64,000 nt of DNA from Bergeyella cardium (GTDB lineage: Bacteria > Bacteroidota > Bacteroidia > Flavobacteriales > Weeksellaceae): assembly GCF_003614945.1 (NCBI RefSeq), contig NZ_QYCZ01000001.1, positions 1-64,000 of the forward strand, read 5' to 3'. Below are positions 45,046 through 54,426 of the stretch, one piece after another. The notes beneath the pieces are model-generated. The model did no database searches and was not told where the DNA came from. It saw only the letters and a list, made by a program, of their open reading frames with translations. The first letter of the stretch is position 1, and each line of letters begins with the position of its first letter. Made by a program: the position numbers and the translations under genes.

Positions 45046-45687
45046 ATGAAGAAAAATAATATAATATTAGTTGCATTTAATCTTGTATTTCTATGGAATT
45101 GCAGTACTCAAAACTTTTATAAGAAAGCTCAAAATGGAGATATAGTCTTTGTAGAAGCAAAAAAAGAAAACCTCTCTGGAGCTATTAGCAGAGTTACGAA
45201 AACAAATGAAAATACAACTTCCTATGACCACACAGCACTCATAGAAGTAAGAGGAAAGGAAAAAAATATTCTCCATTCATCTGGAGAAAACGGTTCCGAA
45301 AGGATAAGTCTTAAAACTTTTATAAAAAAGAATAGAAAAGAAAAAAGAAGAATTGACCTGTACAGGCTAAAAGATACCTATAAAAACTGTACAGATAAAG
45401 CCATACAAAAAGCCAATACAATGCTGGGAAAACCATATAACTGGCTGTATATATTAAATGAAAACGCTTATTACTGTTCAGATTTTGTAGAGCGGGCTTA
45501 CAGAGATTGCCATATTTTTGAGCTAAAACCTATGACTTTCATTAACCCCAATACAAAAACAACAGATGAGTATTGGATAGAATTTTACCAGTCTAAAAAC
45601 ACAGAAGTCCCAGAAGGAAAATTAGGCTGCAACCCTAACGGCATATCAAAATCTGATAAAATTTATAAAGTATTCTCACTTAAATAA
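45046..45687 (+). CDS. YiiX-like NlpC/P60-superfamily lipoprotein
   Basis: A 213-residue predicted lipoprotein (FLWNCS, Cys19) with a permuted papain-like hydrolase fold. The motifs are GDIVFVEA near the start, the His in YDHTALIE, and the nucleophile Cys in YYCSDFVERAY. The family hydrolyses amide or ester bonds in peptidoglycan or lipids; the substrate here is unknown. The frame also has a GTG one codon earlier; the ATG at 45046 is preferred. The methyltransferase gene follows after 16 bases. Confidence 0.85.
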   Translation: MKKNNIILVAFNLVFLWNCSTQNFYKKAQNGDIVFVEAKKENLSGAISRVTKTNENTTSYDHTALIEVRGKEKNILHSSGENGSERISLKTFIKKNRKEKRRIDLYRLKDTYKNCTDKAIQKANTMLGKPYNWLYILNENAYYCSDFVERAYRDCHIFELKPMTFINPNTKTTDEYWIEFYQSKNTEVPEGKLGCNPNGISKSDKIYKVFSLK

Positions 45688-45703
45688 TCATCATAGCACA
45701 AAG

Positions 45704-46528
45704 ATGAAGATAAAAGACCATTTTCTAAGCAAGAAAGAATTTAGTATTATAGAAACCGATATTGAGGGAATCTTCAAGACCTCTCCCCTACCCCAAAATC
45801 TGAATAAATACTACGAAAGCAGAGATTATATCTCTCATCATCAGGATTCTGGAAGTATAAAAGAAAAAATTTATAAATTTCTACAGAGATTTAATCTCAA
45901 TTATAAAAGAAATATACTCGCTGCAGAGGCAGGTATTCATCTTAAGGTGTTAGATTATGGCTGTGGAGCTGGGGAGTTTGTAAAATTTATAGAAAACGAA
46001 TACACCACATTCGGATTTGAACCTAATGAACACGCCAGAAATTTTGCTCAGAAAAAATCCAATAAAACTACCTTTCTTACAAAACCAGATCTCTCAGAAA
46101 TAGAAGATGGAAGCTTGGATATCATCACCCTATGGCATGTATTCGAGCATATAGAAGATAGGGATTTCTACCTCAACTTGTTTTATAAAAAACTAAAACC
46201 GGAGGGAGTCCTCATCATTGCAGTTCCCAACTACACCTCATACGATGGACAAAAATATAAAGAGTTTTGGGCTGCTTACGATGTGCCAAGACATATATGG
46301 CACTACTCACGAAACGGAATGCAAAGGCTCATCAATACCACTCAATGGAAAATAAAAAAAATTAAACCCCTTTTGCTCGATGCATATTATATCTCAATGC
46401 TCAGTGAAAAGTATAAGAAAAACCCGCTTTTTTGGCTAAAAGGATTCATCGTAGGAGCAATTTCTAATTATAAGGCGGTAAAAAACGGTGAATTTTCCAG
46501 TTTGGTATATATCATCGGAAAATCTTAG
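45704..46528 (+). CDS. Class I SAM-dependent methyltransferase
   Basis: A 274-residue methyltransferase. The SAM loop is VLDYGCGAGEF (about residue 85), followed by the acidic FGFEPNE, and DIITLWHVFEHIED and VLIIAVPNYTS mark the later Rossmann strands. An extended C-terminal helical part (about 190-265) may bind a membrane or carrier-linked substrate. It follows the hydrolase gene closely and resembles methyltransferases often found near mnmG in flavobacteria. The acceptor is unknown. Confidence 0.87.
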   Translation: MKIKDHFLSKKEFSIIETDIEGIFKTSPLPQNLNKYYESRDYISHHQDSGSIKEKIYKFLQRFNLNYKRNILAAEAGIHLKVLDYGCGAGEFVKFIENEYTTFGFEPNEHARNFAQKKSNKTTFLTKPDLSEIEDGSLDIITLWHVFEHIEDRDFYLNLFYKKLKPEGVLIIAVPNYTSYDGQKYKEFWAAYDVPRHIWHYSRNGMQRLINTTQWKIKKIKPLLLDAYYISMLSEKYKKNPLFWLKGFIVGAISNYKAVKNGEFSSLVYIIGKS

Positions 46529-46699
46529 AAAGTCGATTTTTAATACATTTCTGAAAGCCGATTTTCACTCATCTTCATTAAAAAATAAAATTTAGAGCCA
46601 CCAATTAAAAAAGAGCAGGCTCAAAATGAACCTACCCTTTCCTACTTAACTTCTAAAAAGTTTATTGAAATTACACTCAATCTATCCTATTTTTAATTC

Positions 46700-47890
46700 T
46701 TATTTATTAATAGCCGCTACGCCTGGCAATTCCAAACCTTCGAGGCTTTCAAGCATTGCACCGCCACCCGTAGAAACATAGGAAACTTTATCTGCATACC
46801 CGTGCTGTTTAACGAATGCCACCGAATCTCCACCCCCTACAAGTGAGAATGCACCCAACCGAGTTGCCTCAGCAATGCTATCTCCAAGGGCTTTAGTACC
46901 TCCAGCGAAATTTGATAACTCAAAAACCCCAACAGGACCGTTCCAAAGAATGGTTTTAGAATTCATCACCACATCATTAAAAATTTCCTCCGAACGCTTG
47001 CCCACATCAAGACCTTGCCAACCTTCTGGAATCTCATTTATATCCACCTCATCTCGATTTGCATCATTACTGAATGAATCTGCAATCACCGCATCTACGG
47101 GCAAATAAATCTTCACCTGCTGTTCTTTCGCTTTTTCTAAAATTTCAAGAGCGAGCGGCATTTTATCATCCTCCACTATCGAATTTCCTATTTTTCCACC
47201 TTGGGCTTTGATAAATGTAAATGCCATACCTCCACCGATAATGAGATTATCCACCTTCGGGAGGATGTTTTCTATAATCGTGATTTTAGAAGACACTTTC
47301 GAGCCTCCAAGTATTGCCGTTACAGGTCTTACGGACTTATTCAATACTTTATCAATCGCCTCAAGCTCCCTTGCCATTAGCAGCCCGAAGAATTTAGCTG
47401 ATGGGAAGAAATCAGCAATCACAGCCGTAGATGCGTGTGCGCGATGTGCCGTACCAAAAGCATCATTCACATAGGCATCTCCAAGTTTGGAGAGCTTTTC
47501 CGCGAAAGCTCTATCGCCTTTCTCTTCCTCAGTGTAGAATCTAAGGTTTTCAAGGAGGAGAATTTCCCCCTGCTGGAGATGGGAAGAGAGCCTTTGTGCT
47601 TCCTCACCTATGCAATCAGGAGCGAACTGCACCTTTCTGCCGAGGACTTTTTCAATCTCTGGGAGGATGTGTTTTAGGGAGAGCTCATCACTTACCTTGC
47701 CTTTCGGTCTCCCCAAGTGTGTCATTAGGATAACGGAGCCGCCATCGGAGAGGATTTTATCCAGCGTAGGCTTTGCTGCGAGGATTCTCGTATTATCCGT
47801 TACGCTTAGGTTTTCGTCTTGCGGTACATTAAAATCTACGCGGACGAGGGCCTTTTTGCCCGCAAAATTGAAGTCTCTTACTGTTTTCAT
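46700..47890 (-). CDS. pgk: Phosphoglycerate kinase
   Basis: Glycolytic enzyme that transfers a phosphate from 1,3-bisphosphoglycerate to ADP. The 396-residue protein is full length, with the substrate loop RVDFNVP near residue 19, HLGRPKG, the hinge stretch [24 protein letters not shown] and the nucleotide site GGGDSVAF near residue 350. Transcription is away from the proposed origin, starting at an exact minus-strand -7 box TAGATTTG (47923-47930). Confidence 0.97.
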   Translation of the reverse strand: MKTVRDFNFAGKKALVRVDFNVPQDENLSVTDNTRILAAKPTLDKILSDGGSVILMTHLGRPKGKVSDELSLKHILPEIEKVLGRKVQFAPDCIGEEAQRLSSHLQQGEILLLENLRFYTEEEKGDRAFAEKLSKLGDAYVNDAFGTAHRAHASTAVIADFFPSAKFFGLLMARELEAIDKVLNKSVRPVTAILGGSKVSSKITIIENILPKVDNLIIGGGMAFTFIKAQGGKIGNSIVEDDKMPLALEILEKAKEQQVKIYLPVDAVIADSFSNDANRDEVDINEIPEGWQGLDVGKRSEEIFNDVVMNSKTILWNGPVGVFELSNFAGGTKALGDSIAEATRLGAFSLVGGGDSVAFVKQHGYADKVSYVSTGGGAMLESLEGLELPGVAAINK

Positions 47891-47922
47891 CAGTACTTTT
47901 TTTAGTTAATTTTTTTGATACA

Positions 47923-47930
47923 CAAATCTA
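47923..47930 (-). promoter_or_regulatory. -7 promoter box of pgk
   Basis: Exact TAnnTTTG (TAGATTTG) on the minus strand, 33 bases before the start codon. Confidence 0.5.
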
Positions 47931-48039
47931 AGATTTTGGGCTGAAATCTCTGCCATTTAGCCTCAGAAAATTTTCCACCGATTGGGCTACAACAATAGCA
48001 ATATCTCTTTTTTATTTTAAAATTTTTAAGTGAATAATC

Positions 48040-48480
48040 GCCGTATACTGTTGAGTGATGTGGAAATTGTGGATAAATATTTCTCCTCTTTTTTGCCACA
48101 CCTCTCCCCTATTCTTTCCATAGGTTATCCACAGAATAAATACCTGTTTATCATATTTAATTATGGATTATCCACCTTTATGGAAAACTAAATTTTTCCC
48201 AAAATGTGGGCTACTTCAGTATGGAAAAATCTGGGATAAATCATTAAAATATTTCGGAAAACCGAGACCAAATTTTTCTTATTAATTCATTTTTTTTGGA
48301 CTGGCAAGGAAAAGTTTTTAGGACTTATTCACATCCGAAATTGGGTTTTCTCTATCGTTTTTCACATTCTGTTAATATTGTTTAGGAGGTATCAGTCCAT
48401 TTTATATTTAGTAAGCTACAGTAGTATTCTAATATTCATAATATTAATTAATAAGGTTGATAATTTTTAATTTCTATAGT
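48040..48480. other. oriC: Candidate chromosome replication origin (oriC)
   Basis: The 629-base gap 47891-48519 has no convincing gene. It holds perfect DnaA boxes TTATCCACA at 48068-48076 (minus) and 48125-48133 (plus), TTATCCACC at 48168-48176 and TTATTCACA at 48325-48333, which fits the E. coli TTATNCACA form. Several weaker TTTTTCACA/ACATTCACA-like sites lie around. A strongly AT-rich stretch (about 48395-48480) could unwind. Two parS-like sites lie 3-5 kb away around mnmG. dnaA is not in the window, which is not unusual for this group. Confidence 0.6.
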
Positions 48481-48519
48481 TGTGAATGTTGCTAGATGAG
48501 CTAAGTAAAGACATTAAAT

Positions 48520-51000
48520 TTATTTCTTCAGAAAACCATATTCATATATTTTTGGACTAATCTTATCTGCCAATAGGCTTAGTTGATTTCTCAGTTTGCT
48601 TATAAGCTCTGTGTAGGTAGTATCATCACTTCTTGAGTTCATTTTGCCTTTGTCGTTTCTCCCTTGAAAATGCTCGCGAATGTCATATAACGAGGCATTT
48701 ACATTAGCATTTTCTTGGCTGTGATAATACCGCCAAAGTTCGCGTCCTGCATTAAAAACGGCGGTGGCTTCTTCCGAAAATTCTCTCATCTTGGCTCCCT
48801 TTGTGGAGGAAGTGGTTTCTGCCTTTTCAAATTCTATGGTTAGCTGGCTGCTTTCTTTTTCGGGAATGGTGTGTATTTTCCCTTTTATAAAGTTAGTCAT
48901 AAAGTTTGAAGCAAACTTTTCCTTAGCATCTACTTCCTGCTCTGTAAAAGGTATCCAGTGGTTTATACCTTCCTTTGATGAAATCCTATTCTGCCCATGA
49001 AAGAGAGTAAAAGCCAAACAATCATTCTGAAACTCGGTGTCTGAGAGCCAATTATTGTTGGGATATAAAAACTGGTCGCGATCGTTGTACCATTCAGCAG
49101 GAGTACAAAGTCGAGTGGTAAAATATAGACTTCCTGCTATTATATTATTTTGGTTTATATAAAGATAGTTATTATGTCTGTTACCTTTATTGCTTGATAT
49201 GTTTAGAAATTTATTATTTTGGTAGTCAGGAGTTGGGTTTTCCATAAATCCAATACTGTCAGAATTTTTATCGTCAAATATCTTTATCCATTTATTTATT
49301 CGTGGAATATTATCAAGGGAAGCAAGTGTTTTATATAAAAATGGATTTCCTTTATTGTTATAAAACCAACCTTGTTTTTCTACAAAAACTTCATCTATTT
49401 CTCCGTTCCATATTTTGAATCCAATAGGGAATTTTCCTTTTACATTGTCAAAAGTATTAGCAGGAACGCAAAAAAAATCGTCGAGCTTCGCTCGAAATTC
49501 TTTTCTGAAATACGAAAAGTTTGAAGATTGCAGAATTTTCAAAGTTGAAAATTCTGCAATCTTGCATTGAGGTATTTCCTTATAAATTCGTATTAGAAAA
49601 AGGGCGAAAATTTCATTTGCTGCTTGTTTAATAATAGGTTTGTATTTGGTATGTATTTTATTCCCTTTGGATACATTCTCCTTATTTTGTCCTGTGCCAG
49701 TAACAGTTCTTGCTGTTGTTGCCTCCGCATATGGTGGATTGATATAGATAACTAATTTTTTTCGTTTTTCTTCATTTGTAATAATATCATAAAGGCTATC
49801 GGGTAACTTTCCACCTTTTGATAGCGGTACAAATTCATCATTTAGAAAATCAAACTGAAAACAGTGCTTTTTCAATAGGTTAGATCCATGTTCTATGCGT
49901 TCGTGCATTACATTAACATCGGCTTGGTCAAGAGTTGAGGCATAAATGTTGAATTTGTTGGTCAGCCCTGCTAAAAGGTTACCTGTGCCTGCAGCACAAT
50001 CCCAGATATAGTACTCATCCTGCCAGTCTTCCCCTAAATAGTCTGTAAGATATTTTTGAGAAAGTTCTACCCATTGGCGCGGGGTGAAGAAGGCACCTTT
50101 TCGTTCGCGGATATCTTGCGGAACAAGCAAGTCTCGGCGCTCAATAATATACTCTCTAAATTCTTTAATTGGAGGGCGTTTGTAGAGTTTCCAAAACTGC
50201 TGATATACTTCCTTATTCCGAATGCTGATGGTGGCATCAAACATTTGTTTTAGGTTTTCTTTGGCTATTTTATAGCCTTGATTTTGATAGATAACGAATA
50301 GATTGTCTTTTATGCTCTCATCATCTTCAATTTTTTGATTGTCTTTGTCATCTACAAAAATATCAGCAAGATAGAAATCAGAATCCAGAATATTTGCTTT
50401 TTTGAGTTCTTCCCAGTCTACTTCTATAATGGGCTTTATAAACTCTAACCAGCGGAGATAGATAGGGATGAAATTATTTTTATCAATTTTTATTTTGACG
50501 GATTCTGTTCCTGTAGCAATATTATTTTTAATAAATGTTTTAAGTTCTTTTTCATCTTTTAGGAAGTTAAAAATATAGAGATTGCCTTTTAGAGTTGTTT
50601 CTATTCTTTCTTTGATCAGGATAAATTCTTTAGTTTCGTGATTACTGGGTGTTACATTCCAGTTGAAATCATTCATATAAAAAATGTCCTGAATGTTGAT
50701 ATAAGGCACAAAGACTATTTTTTTGAAATCAAAAACACCCAAGAAGGCTGGAGGTAAGGTTTTATCAAAAGTTCGGGCTTTACCGATGGTTAAAATCAGC
50801 TGGACAAACATTGTAGTAATATCATAATCTCCTGTCTTTGCTTCTGCCCAAAGTAGGGGAATCCTTCCAAACAGGCTATCTTGTGCAGGATAAACCGTAA
50901 AATCTATATTTCCTAAAATTTCGGTGGTATTATAGTCCTTAAACCAGTCTACACCTACTTTATTTTTGAGTTCTTCCTCTCTTATATTGTTGTATTTCAT
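48520..51000 (-). CDS. Type IIG-like restriction-modification enzyme
   Basis: An 826-residue protein combining cutting and methylating parts. The N-terminal region has a PD-(D/E)XK-like pattern: an Asp in NIDFTVYP and LWAEAKTG about 25 residues on. A helical connector (about 230-310) precedes an N6-adenine methyltransferase core with SAM motif I WDCAAGTGNLLAG and catalytic motif IV YINPPYAE. The conserved AEFSTLKILQSSNF and VPANTFDNVKGKFPIGFKIW blocks follow, then a long C-terminal part probably recognising the target. No separate specificity subunit, endonuclease or methylase is adjacent. The central part is very AT-rich, suggesting transfer. Confidence 0.75.
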   Translation of the reverse strand: MKYNNIREEELKNKVGVDWFKDYNTTEILGNIDFTVYPAQDSLFGRIPLLWAEAKTGDYDITTMFVQLILTIGKARTFDKTLPPAFLGVFDFKKIVFVPYINIQDIFYMNDFNWNVTPSNHETKEFILIKERIETTLKGNLYIFNFLKDEKELKTFIKNNIATGTESVKIKIDKNNFIPIYLRWLEFIKPIIEVDWEELKKANILDSDFYLADIFVDDKDNQKIEDDESIKDNLFVIYQNQGYKIAKENLKQMFDATISIRNKEVYQQFWKLYKRPPIKEFREYIIERRDLLVPQDIRERKGAFFTPRQWVELSQKYLTDYLGEDWQDEYYIWDCAAGTGNLLAGLTNKFNIYASTLDQADVNVMHERIEHGSNLLKKHCFQFDFLNDEFVPLSKGGKLPDSLYDIITNEEKRKKLVIYINPPYAEATTARTVTGTGQNKENVSKGNKIHTKYKPIIKQAANEIFALFLIRIYKEIPQCKIAEFSTLKILQSSNFSYFRKEFRAKLDDFFCVPANTFDNVKGKFPIGFKIWNGEIDEVFVEKQGWFYNNKGNPFLYKTLASLDNIPRINKWIKIFDDKNSDSIGFMENPTPDYQNNKFLNISSNKGNRHNNYLYINQNNIIAGSLYFTTRLCTPAEWYNDRDQFLYPNNNWLSDTEFQNDCLAFTLFHGQNRISSKEGINHWIPFTEQEVDAKEKFASNFMTNFIKGKIHTIPEKESSQLTIEFEKAETTSSTKGAKMREFSEEATAVFNAGRELWRYYHSQENANVNASLYDIREHFQGRNDKGKMNSRSDDTTYTELISKLRNQLSLLADKISPKIYEYGFLKK
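49481..49495. repeat. Small hairpin in the restriction-modification gene
   Basis: TCGAGC and GCTCGA pair around a TTC loop, within codons for FRAKLDD. It is close to the much larger palindrome at 49524-49563. Confidence 0.4.
49524..49563. repeat. 40-base inverted repeat inside the restriction-modification gene
   Basis: AAGATTGCAGAATTTTCAA (49524-49542), two spacer bases, then its exact reverse complement (49545-49563). The minus strand encodes KIAEFSTLKILQSS, a family-conserved segment, so it is not an insertion. In RNA it would form a 19-pair hairpin. Confidence 0.7.
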
Positions 51001-51091
51001 TTTATATAATTGTTTAAAAAAGATATAATTTTCAGTTTATGTTGGATATTATCTCTATAATTTTAATTCTTATAAGTTCAATAAATATCCC

Positions 51092-52315
51092 CTACAAAGG
51101 GATTGGGCTCGGTTTAAAGTCCCGCTGGAGAATCGAGAGCTTGAGGAGGTTGTCTGTCTCCCTGCGGCTGATACTTACAGGGATTTTTAGCTGGTTGAGC
51201 TTCTCGAGCGATTGTATTTGGTTGAAATATTCATAAAACCCAAAGGCGGTGATTTTCCCCTGCTCGAGGATGATGAATGCCTTCTCGCTGCGGTTTCGTC
51301 CCTTTATTGTCCAGATTTCAGTCCTTCGGCTGAGGTCAAATTCCGCTCTGAGCTGCTCTGCGCTGTACTGCGTTTTATTTTCTTGGATAAAGCTCAGAGC
51401 CTTTCTGCCTTGCGTGAAGGAGGAGAATTTGATAAGGGGCTGGATTCCTTTGTTAAGTGCAGTTTTTTCTGCACTGAGGTGCTCATTGTGGGGGTAAAGC
51501 CCGTAGGGAAAGCTCTGTCTCTTCTGGATTCCTTTTACTTTCATTTGGAGCCTGGCGATAATCGGATGCCCAGAGAGCTCATAATGTATCTGCTCGCAGG
51601 TGTTCTGAACCTTTTCCCAGCGCTTTGATTTGGCATTGAAGACCTTCTTTGCAGCTTTGCTGATATCCCATACGAAATCGGTGTGGAGGATTTCTCCTTC
51701 CTTGTTCTGGAAATAGATGATACCCCTCTCGTGAGGGAGGTCTTGGGTAAGGGTTTTTACCCTGTTGGTATAGGTTTTTGCGTTGGTTTCTTCGAATTGT
51801 TTTTGGATGATTTGGTTATCGGTGTCTTTATCGATAAGGATTTTGAAGAGTTCGAGGGTAGCTCTGGCATCTCCAGAGGCTCTGTGCTGGTCGGTAATCC
51901 CTATTCCGATGGCTTTTGCTAGCTTACCCAATGAATAACTTTCTTGGTTGGGGAGTAATTTCTTCGCGAGAGGGATGGTGTCTAATGTATTTATCTTAAA
52001 ATCGTAGCCGAGTTTTCTAAAAGATTGACGAAGCATACGGTAATCAAAGTCGATATTATGCCCGACGAGTGTACTTCCTTCGGTAATTTCTATAATTCGT
52101 TTAGCGATTTCGTGAAACTTGGGAGCGGTTTTTACCATCTTCGGGCGGATGCTTGTGAGCTTCTGAACATAAGGCGTAATGGTGCTCTGTGGATTCACCA
52201 GAGACATAAACTGATCTATGATGCGGTGGCCGTCGTATCTCAATATAGCGATATCTATGATTTTCTCCTCACCGTAGCCTGCACCATTGCTCTCAATATC
52301 TATTATAGTATACAT
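51092..52315 (-). CDS. DEDDh exonuclease fused to a GIY-YIG-like domain
   Basis: A 407-residue protein. The N-terminal domain (about 1-165) is a DnaQ-type 3'-5' exonuclease: IIDIESNG (Exo I), GHNIDFDYRML (Exo II) and QHRASGDARATL (Exo III, DEDDh His). The middle part (about 195-280) resembles the UvrC GIY-YIG nuclease domain but is degenerate (ERGIIYFQNKEGEIL). This layout is widespread in Bacteroidota, usually annotated as DNA polymerase III epsilon-like; a repair role is likely. It starts 3 bases after the pncB stop, so the two form an operon. Confidence 0.88.
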   Translation of the reverse strand: MYTIIDIESNGAGYGEEKIIDIAILRYDGHRIIDQFMSLVNPQSTITPYVQKLTSIRPKMVKTAPKFHEIAKRIIEITEGSTLVGHNIDFDYRMLRQSFRKLGYDFKINTLDTIPLAKKLLPNQESYSLGKLAKAIGIGITDQHRASGDARATLELFKILIDKDTDNQIIQKQFEETNAKTYTNRVKTLTQDLPHERGIIYFQNKEGEILHTDFVWDISKAAKKVFNAKSKRWEKVQNTCEQIHYELSGHPIIARLQMKVKGIQKRQSFPYGLYPHNEHLSAEKTALNKGIQPLIKFSSFTQGRKALSFIQENKTQYSAEQLRAEFDLSRRTEIWTIKGRNRSEKAFIILEQGKITAFGFYEYFNQIQSLEKLNQLKIPVSISRRETDNLLKLSILQRDFKPSPIPL

Positions 52316-52318
52316 CGT

Positions 52319-53494
52319 TTATTTTATTCTGAGGAATTCTTTTGCAAGCTCTATCATTTTCGGATCTCCAGTGTATTTGTTTTTCTCATCGGAGAGTTTT
52401 ACCGTATCTACCCATTCTTTATTTAGCGTTTGTATGCTTATTAGTTTCATTACGATATTCATTGGTTTGAGGCCTACATCATTGGTAAGATTGGTGCCTA
52501 TACCGAAGGCAATACCTATTTTCCCAGTACAGTATTTGGTGATTTCTTCTACTTTTTCGAGGTTGAGCCCATCGGAGAAGATGATGTATTTGTAGAGGGG
52601 ATTGATTCCGTTTTCTTCGTAATGTTTGATGGTTTTATCGGCAAATTCCAATGGATCTCCGCTGTCGTGCCTTACGCCGTCAAATAGTTTTGAGAATTTT
52701 TTATCAAACTGATGAAAGAATACATCTGTAGTATAGGTATCTGAAAGCGCTACACCGAGGTCTCCCCTATATACATCTACCCAGTGCTCTAATGCGATAG
52801 GATTTGCCATTTTGAAGCCGTATTCCGCACCGTGGAACATAAACCATTCGTGGGCGTGAGTACCGATGGGTTTTATGTTGTACTTCATAGCAAAATGTAT
52901 ATTAGACGAGCCAATGAAGAAGGTATTCTCTATTTTATTCAGGGCATTTACTACGATATCGTGTACTCGGTAGGAGTGCCTCCTTCTTGTGCCAAACTCT
53001 GCATATACCACCCCGAGTTTATTCAGTTGTTCAGCTTTATCTAATGTTTTTTGAATGATAATTTCATTACTGTCTCTCTCCAAATGGTTCATCTCATAAT
53101 GAAGTTCAGAAATCAGGGAAAGCAGGGGTACTTCCCAAAGGATGGTTCTATACCAGAGCCCTTCTACGCTTACTTCCAAATCATTTCCATTTTGGCTGAT
53201 GTGTACTTCGGAAGGGTCATACCTGTAGCCTTCTAAAAAATCAAGGTAAGGAAGGTCAAGATAAGGACAGGTTTTTTGAAGGAATTTCTTTTCTTCTTTG
53301 CTGAGCTTGAGCTCTGCCATAGCATTGACCAATTCCCTCAGTGCATCTCCAAACCCTTCTGGAAAGATATGCTGTCCTCGGTTTATAAACTGATACCTCA
53401 CGATGGAAGATGGGAAGAGCTTTACCACAGCATTTTGCATTGTTATCTTATAGAAATCATTATCTAAAATGGATTTCGGCTTCATATTCTGCAT
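52319..53494 (-). CDS. pncB: Nicotinate phosphoribosyltransferase
   Basis: Makes nicotinate mononucleotide from nicotinate and PRPP in NAD salvage. About 391 residues, full length. Motifs: SILDNDFYKITMQ at the N-terminus, GTRRRHSYRVH, the histidine-containing THAHEWFM, ALSDTYTTDVFF and FDGVRHDSGDP. The frame opens upstream at a TTG that overlaps the promoter box TACTTTTG (53516-53523), so translation probably starts at ATG 53494 or at 53485. nadK in the same window is another NAD-pool enzyme. The exonuclease gene follows in an operon. Confidence 0.93.
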   Translation of the reverse strand: MQNMKPKSILDNDFYKITMQNAVVKLFPSSIVRYQFINRGQHIFPEGFGDALRELVNAMAELKLSKEEKKFLQKTCPYLDLPYLDFLEGYRYDPSEVHISQNGNDLEVSVEGLWYRTILWEVPLLSLISELHYEMNHLERDSNEIIIQKTLDKAEQLNKLGVVYAEFGTRRRHSYRVHDIVVNALNKIENTFFIGSSNIHFAMKYNIKPIGTHAHEWFMFHGAEYGFKMANPIALEHWVDVYRGDLGVALSDTYTTDVFFHQFDKKFSKLFDGVRHDSGDPLEFADKTIKHYEENGINPLYKYIIFSDGLNLEKVEEITKYCTGKIGIAFGIGTNLTNDVGLKPMNIVMKLISIQTLNKEWVDTVKLSDEKNKYTGDPKMIELAKEFLRIK

Positions 53495-53515
53495 TGTTAT
53501 TTTTTGAAATAAGGT

Positions 53516-53523
53516 CAAAAGTA
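53516..53523 (-). promoter_or_regulatory. -7 promoter box of pncB
   Basis: Exact TAnnTTTG (TACTTTTG) on the minus strand, 22 bases before the ATG at 53494. Confidence 0.5.
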
Positions 53524-53606
53524 ATAAAAATTGAGGAATAAAACTTATTTACCTTAGAACTTGCTATAGTTATAATGGCATTATATTATTTTTTATGGTA
53601 AATAAT

Positions 53607-53614
53607 TACCTTTG
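53607..53614 (+). promoter_or_regulatory. -7 promoter box of the DUF5672 gene
   Basis: Exact TAnnTTTG (TACCTTTG), 25 bases before the start codon. Confidence 0.5.
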
Positions 53615-53638
53615 TGTCATTAAAATATAGACATTTTA

Positions 53639-54424
53639 ATGGTAGATATTGTAATTCCTGTTTATAAAGAAACTCCCGATGAAGAAGATATAATTTCCCT
53701 TCGTCAACTTTTTAATACGCTTGGTGGTAAGTATCCTGTAAGTTTCATTTACCCAAAAACTATGAATATTGAGCATTATAAATCCTTTGGAAAATCTGAT
53801 TTTATAGACTTTGATGATTATTTTTTTAAAGGAATACAGGGCTATAATCAATTGATGCTCAATCTAAAATTTTATAAAACTTTTTGTAGGAAATACTTGT
53901 TGATTTATCAGACAGATGCGCTTGTTTTCAGTGATGAGCTCTCTTATTGGTGTACTAAAAATTACGATTATATAGGTGCACCTTGGCTTAGGAGCAGAGA
54001 GAATATCCCACTGATTAAAAAGATTTTTGATAAAGCTGTTTATTTTATAAAAAAAACTGTGAATTATAGAAATAATGGTAAATGGCAAAAAGATAAATCT
54101 TTGCTCTATAATAATGTAGGTAATGGTGGTTTTTCACTTCGTAAGAGAGAAAAATTTATTGAAGTTTTGGAGCGTTTGGATAAAGTTGTAAAAATTTATT
54201 CAGAGCCCATAAATCAATCTGAATTTTATGCTGAAGATGTATTTTTCAGTGTGGAGCCAGAGCGTAATGGCATTCCTTTTTCCAAACCTGATTTCAAGGA
54301 AGCCTGTGCATTCTCAATTGAAAATAAACCCGAAAAAGCAATGGAGTATAACCGAGGGAAACTTCCTTTTGGCTGTCACCGTTGGAATAAAGAAAACAAA
54401 ACTTTTTGGAAAAAATACCTTTAA
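53639..54424 (+). CDS. DUF5672 family protein, glycosyltransferase-like
   Basis: A 261-residue cytoplasmic protein with the DUF5672 pattern: VDIVIPVYKE at the start, YLLIYQTDALVF, DYIGAPWL, NVGNGGFSLRKR, EDVFFSV, ACAFSIENKP and the final PFGCHRWNK. The order and the DxD-like and GNGGFSLR elements resemble GT-A glycosyltransferases, so a role in surface glycan or LPS synthesis is likely, but the reaction is unproven. The next gene starts 2 bases after its stop. Confidence 0.82.
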   Translation: MVDIVIPVYKETPDEEDIISLRQLFNTLGGKYPVSFIYPKTMNIEHYKSFGKSDFIDFDDYFFKGIQGYNQLMLNLKFYKTFCRKYLLIYQTDALVFSDELSYWCTKNYDYIGAPWLRSRENIPLIKKIFDKAVYFIKKTVNYRNNGKWQKDKSLLYNNVGNGGFSLRKREKFIEVLERLDKVVKIYSEPINQSEFYAEDVFFSVEPERNGIPFSKPDFKEACAFSIENKPEKAMEYNRGKLPFGCHRWNKENKTFWKKYL

Positions 54425-54426
54425 TT

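Noticed and set aside
47902-48099. A 65-codon minus-strand frame in the gap upstream of pgk
   Set aside because: Basic, low-information product with no motif; it overlaps the pgk promoter and a DnaA box, so the gap is better read as non-coding.
49278-49292. An extra DnaA box (TTATCCATT) in the restriction-modification gene
   Set aside because: Two mismatches at the important 3' end and within coding AT-rich sequence, as expected by chance.
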